A stretch of 5,613 nucleotides of DNA. Source: Thermoplasmata archaeon (GTDB taxonomy: Archaea; Thermoplasmatota; Thermoplasmata; Thermoplasmatales; Thermoplasmataceae). Made by a program: the position numbers and the translations under genes. Under the pieces are notes generated by a model, which worked only from the letters and a program-made list of their open reading frames with translations, did no database searches and was not told where the DNA came from. Below, piece after piece: positions 5,260-5,613 of the stretch (its first letter is position 1; the number at the start of each line of letters is the position of its first letter). Location: the NCBI GenBank assembly GCA_021826835.1, contig JAKAYH010000179.1, positions 1 through 5,613 of the forward strand. Reading direction: 5' to 3'.

Positions 5260-5613
5260 ATGGTAAATATAAAACTTGAAAACGTTTCAAAGATTTTTGG
5301 AAAGAAGGGTAGAGAATTCAAGGCACTCGATAACATATCATTTGAAATCCCGTCCTCCTCCTTTTTTGGAGTTCTTGGAGCTAGCGGCGCAGGAAAGACT
5401 ACGGTTATGAGGATCATTGCTGGTTTGGAGACACCAACCACGGGAAAAGTGTATTTTGATAACGAACTTGTTTCCGAAAATGGGAGGGATTTGATCCCGG
5501 TTGAGTACAGGAACGTTGGAATGGTCTTCCAGAATTGGGCCCTTTATCCACATCTATCCAATTATGAAAATATAGCATTCCCATTGAAAGTTCGACACTG
5601 GACTACTGAAGCA
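5260..5613 (+). CDS. glcV: Sugar ABC transporter ATP-binding protein, GlcV/MalK-like, 3'-truncated by window edge
   Basis: The 118 residues visible are the N-terminal part of the ATPase that drives the transporter. The Walker A motif is GASGAGKT (40-47). The Q-loop is GMVFQNWALYPHL (87-99) with Gln91, followed by the family-typical NYENIAFPLK (101-110). MVNIKLENVSKIFG with ALDNISFEI (22-30) is the usual start of MalK/GlcV-type (CUT1) ATPases. By recollection, EYRNVGMVFQNWALYPHL is very close to Sulfolobus GlcV. The signature motif, Walker B, H-loop and the C-terminal regulatory OB-fold domain (family length about 350 residues) lie beyond the window. ATG 5260 is the only reasonable start: it is 11 bases after the glcU stop and gives the normal N-terminus. 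The frame is open to the last base of the window; no defect is seen. Confidence 0.9.
   Translation, partial: MVNIKLENVSKIFGKKGREFKALDNISFEIPSSSFFGVLGASGAGKTTVMRIIAGLETPTTGKVYFDNELVSENGRDLIPVEYRNVGMVFQNWALYPHLSNYENIAFPLKVRHWTTEA

Noticed and set aside
5253..5553. Two overlapping minus-strand open frames opposite the ATPase gene
   Set aside because: The plus strand encodes clear Walker A and Q-loop motifs here; the minus frames are shadows without recognisable features.

Overview
The window looks archaeal. Two promoters have a purine-rich BRE followed by a TATA box, and Shine-Dalgarno-like sites match the archaeal 16S rRNA tail. The gene set resembles the glucose ABC transporter of Sulfolobus (GlcS-GlcT-GlcU-GlcV). 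The AT-rich composition and IS remnants would suit an acidophilic archaeon, either Thermoplasmatales or Sulfolobales. The lack of an obvious class III signal peptide on the binding protein leans slightly towards Thermoplasmatales. The lineage is an inference and is not proven by the sequence.

Layout. 1-219: a degraded fragment of an IS256-family (Mutator-type) transposase, interrupted by an in-frame TGA. About 220-349: intergenic DNA with a TATA/BRE promoter. 350-1207: a single ten-helix EamA/DMT-family permease with an awkward 5' end and a TTG start. About 1208-1838: a graveyard of at least three transposase pieces. One lies on the minus strand (N-terminal/central part), one on the plus strand is IS3/IS481-like (C-terminus), and one on the plus strand is the C-terminus of another DDE transposase. 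An 18-bp palindrome and a 14-bp repeat sit near the junctions. 1839-1853: a clear promoter. 1898-5613: a tight operon encoding an extracytoplasmic sugar-binding protein (glcS-like), two inner permeases (glcT-like, glcU-like) and the start of the ATPase (glcV-like), which runs off the right edge.

How the genes work together. The anchored, probably glycosylated binding protein captures a sugar outside the cell. The two six-helix permeases form the channel, and each carries an EAA loop that docks onto the ATPase dimer. The ATPase energises import. Gaps of 5 and 11 bases and one 11-base overlap indicate a single transcript with coupled translation. By analogy with Sulfolobus the substrate is probably glucose or a related hexose, but substrate cannot be read from sequence alone. 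The EamA permease appears to be a separate transcription unit with no visible functional link. I found no CRISPR array, tRNA or rRNA, and no convincing undescribed system. The most unusual parts are the rearranged transposase debris directly upstream of the sugar operon and the uncertain 5' end of the EamA gene.
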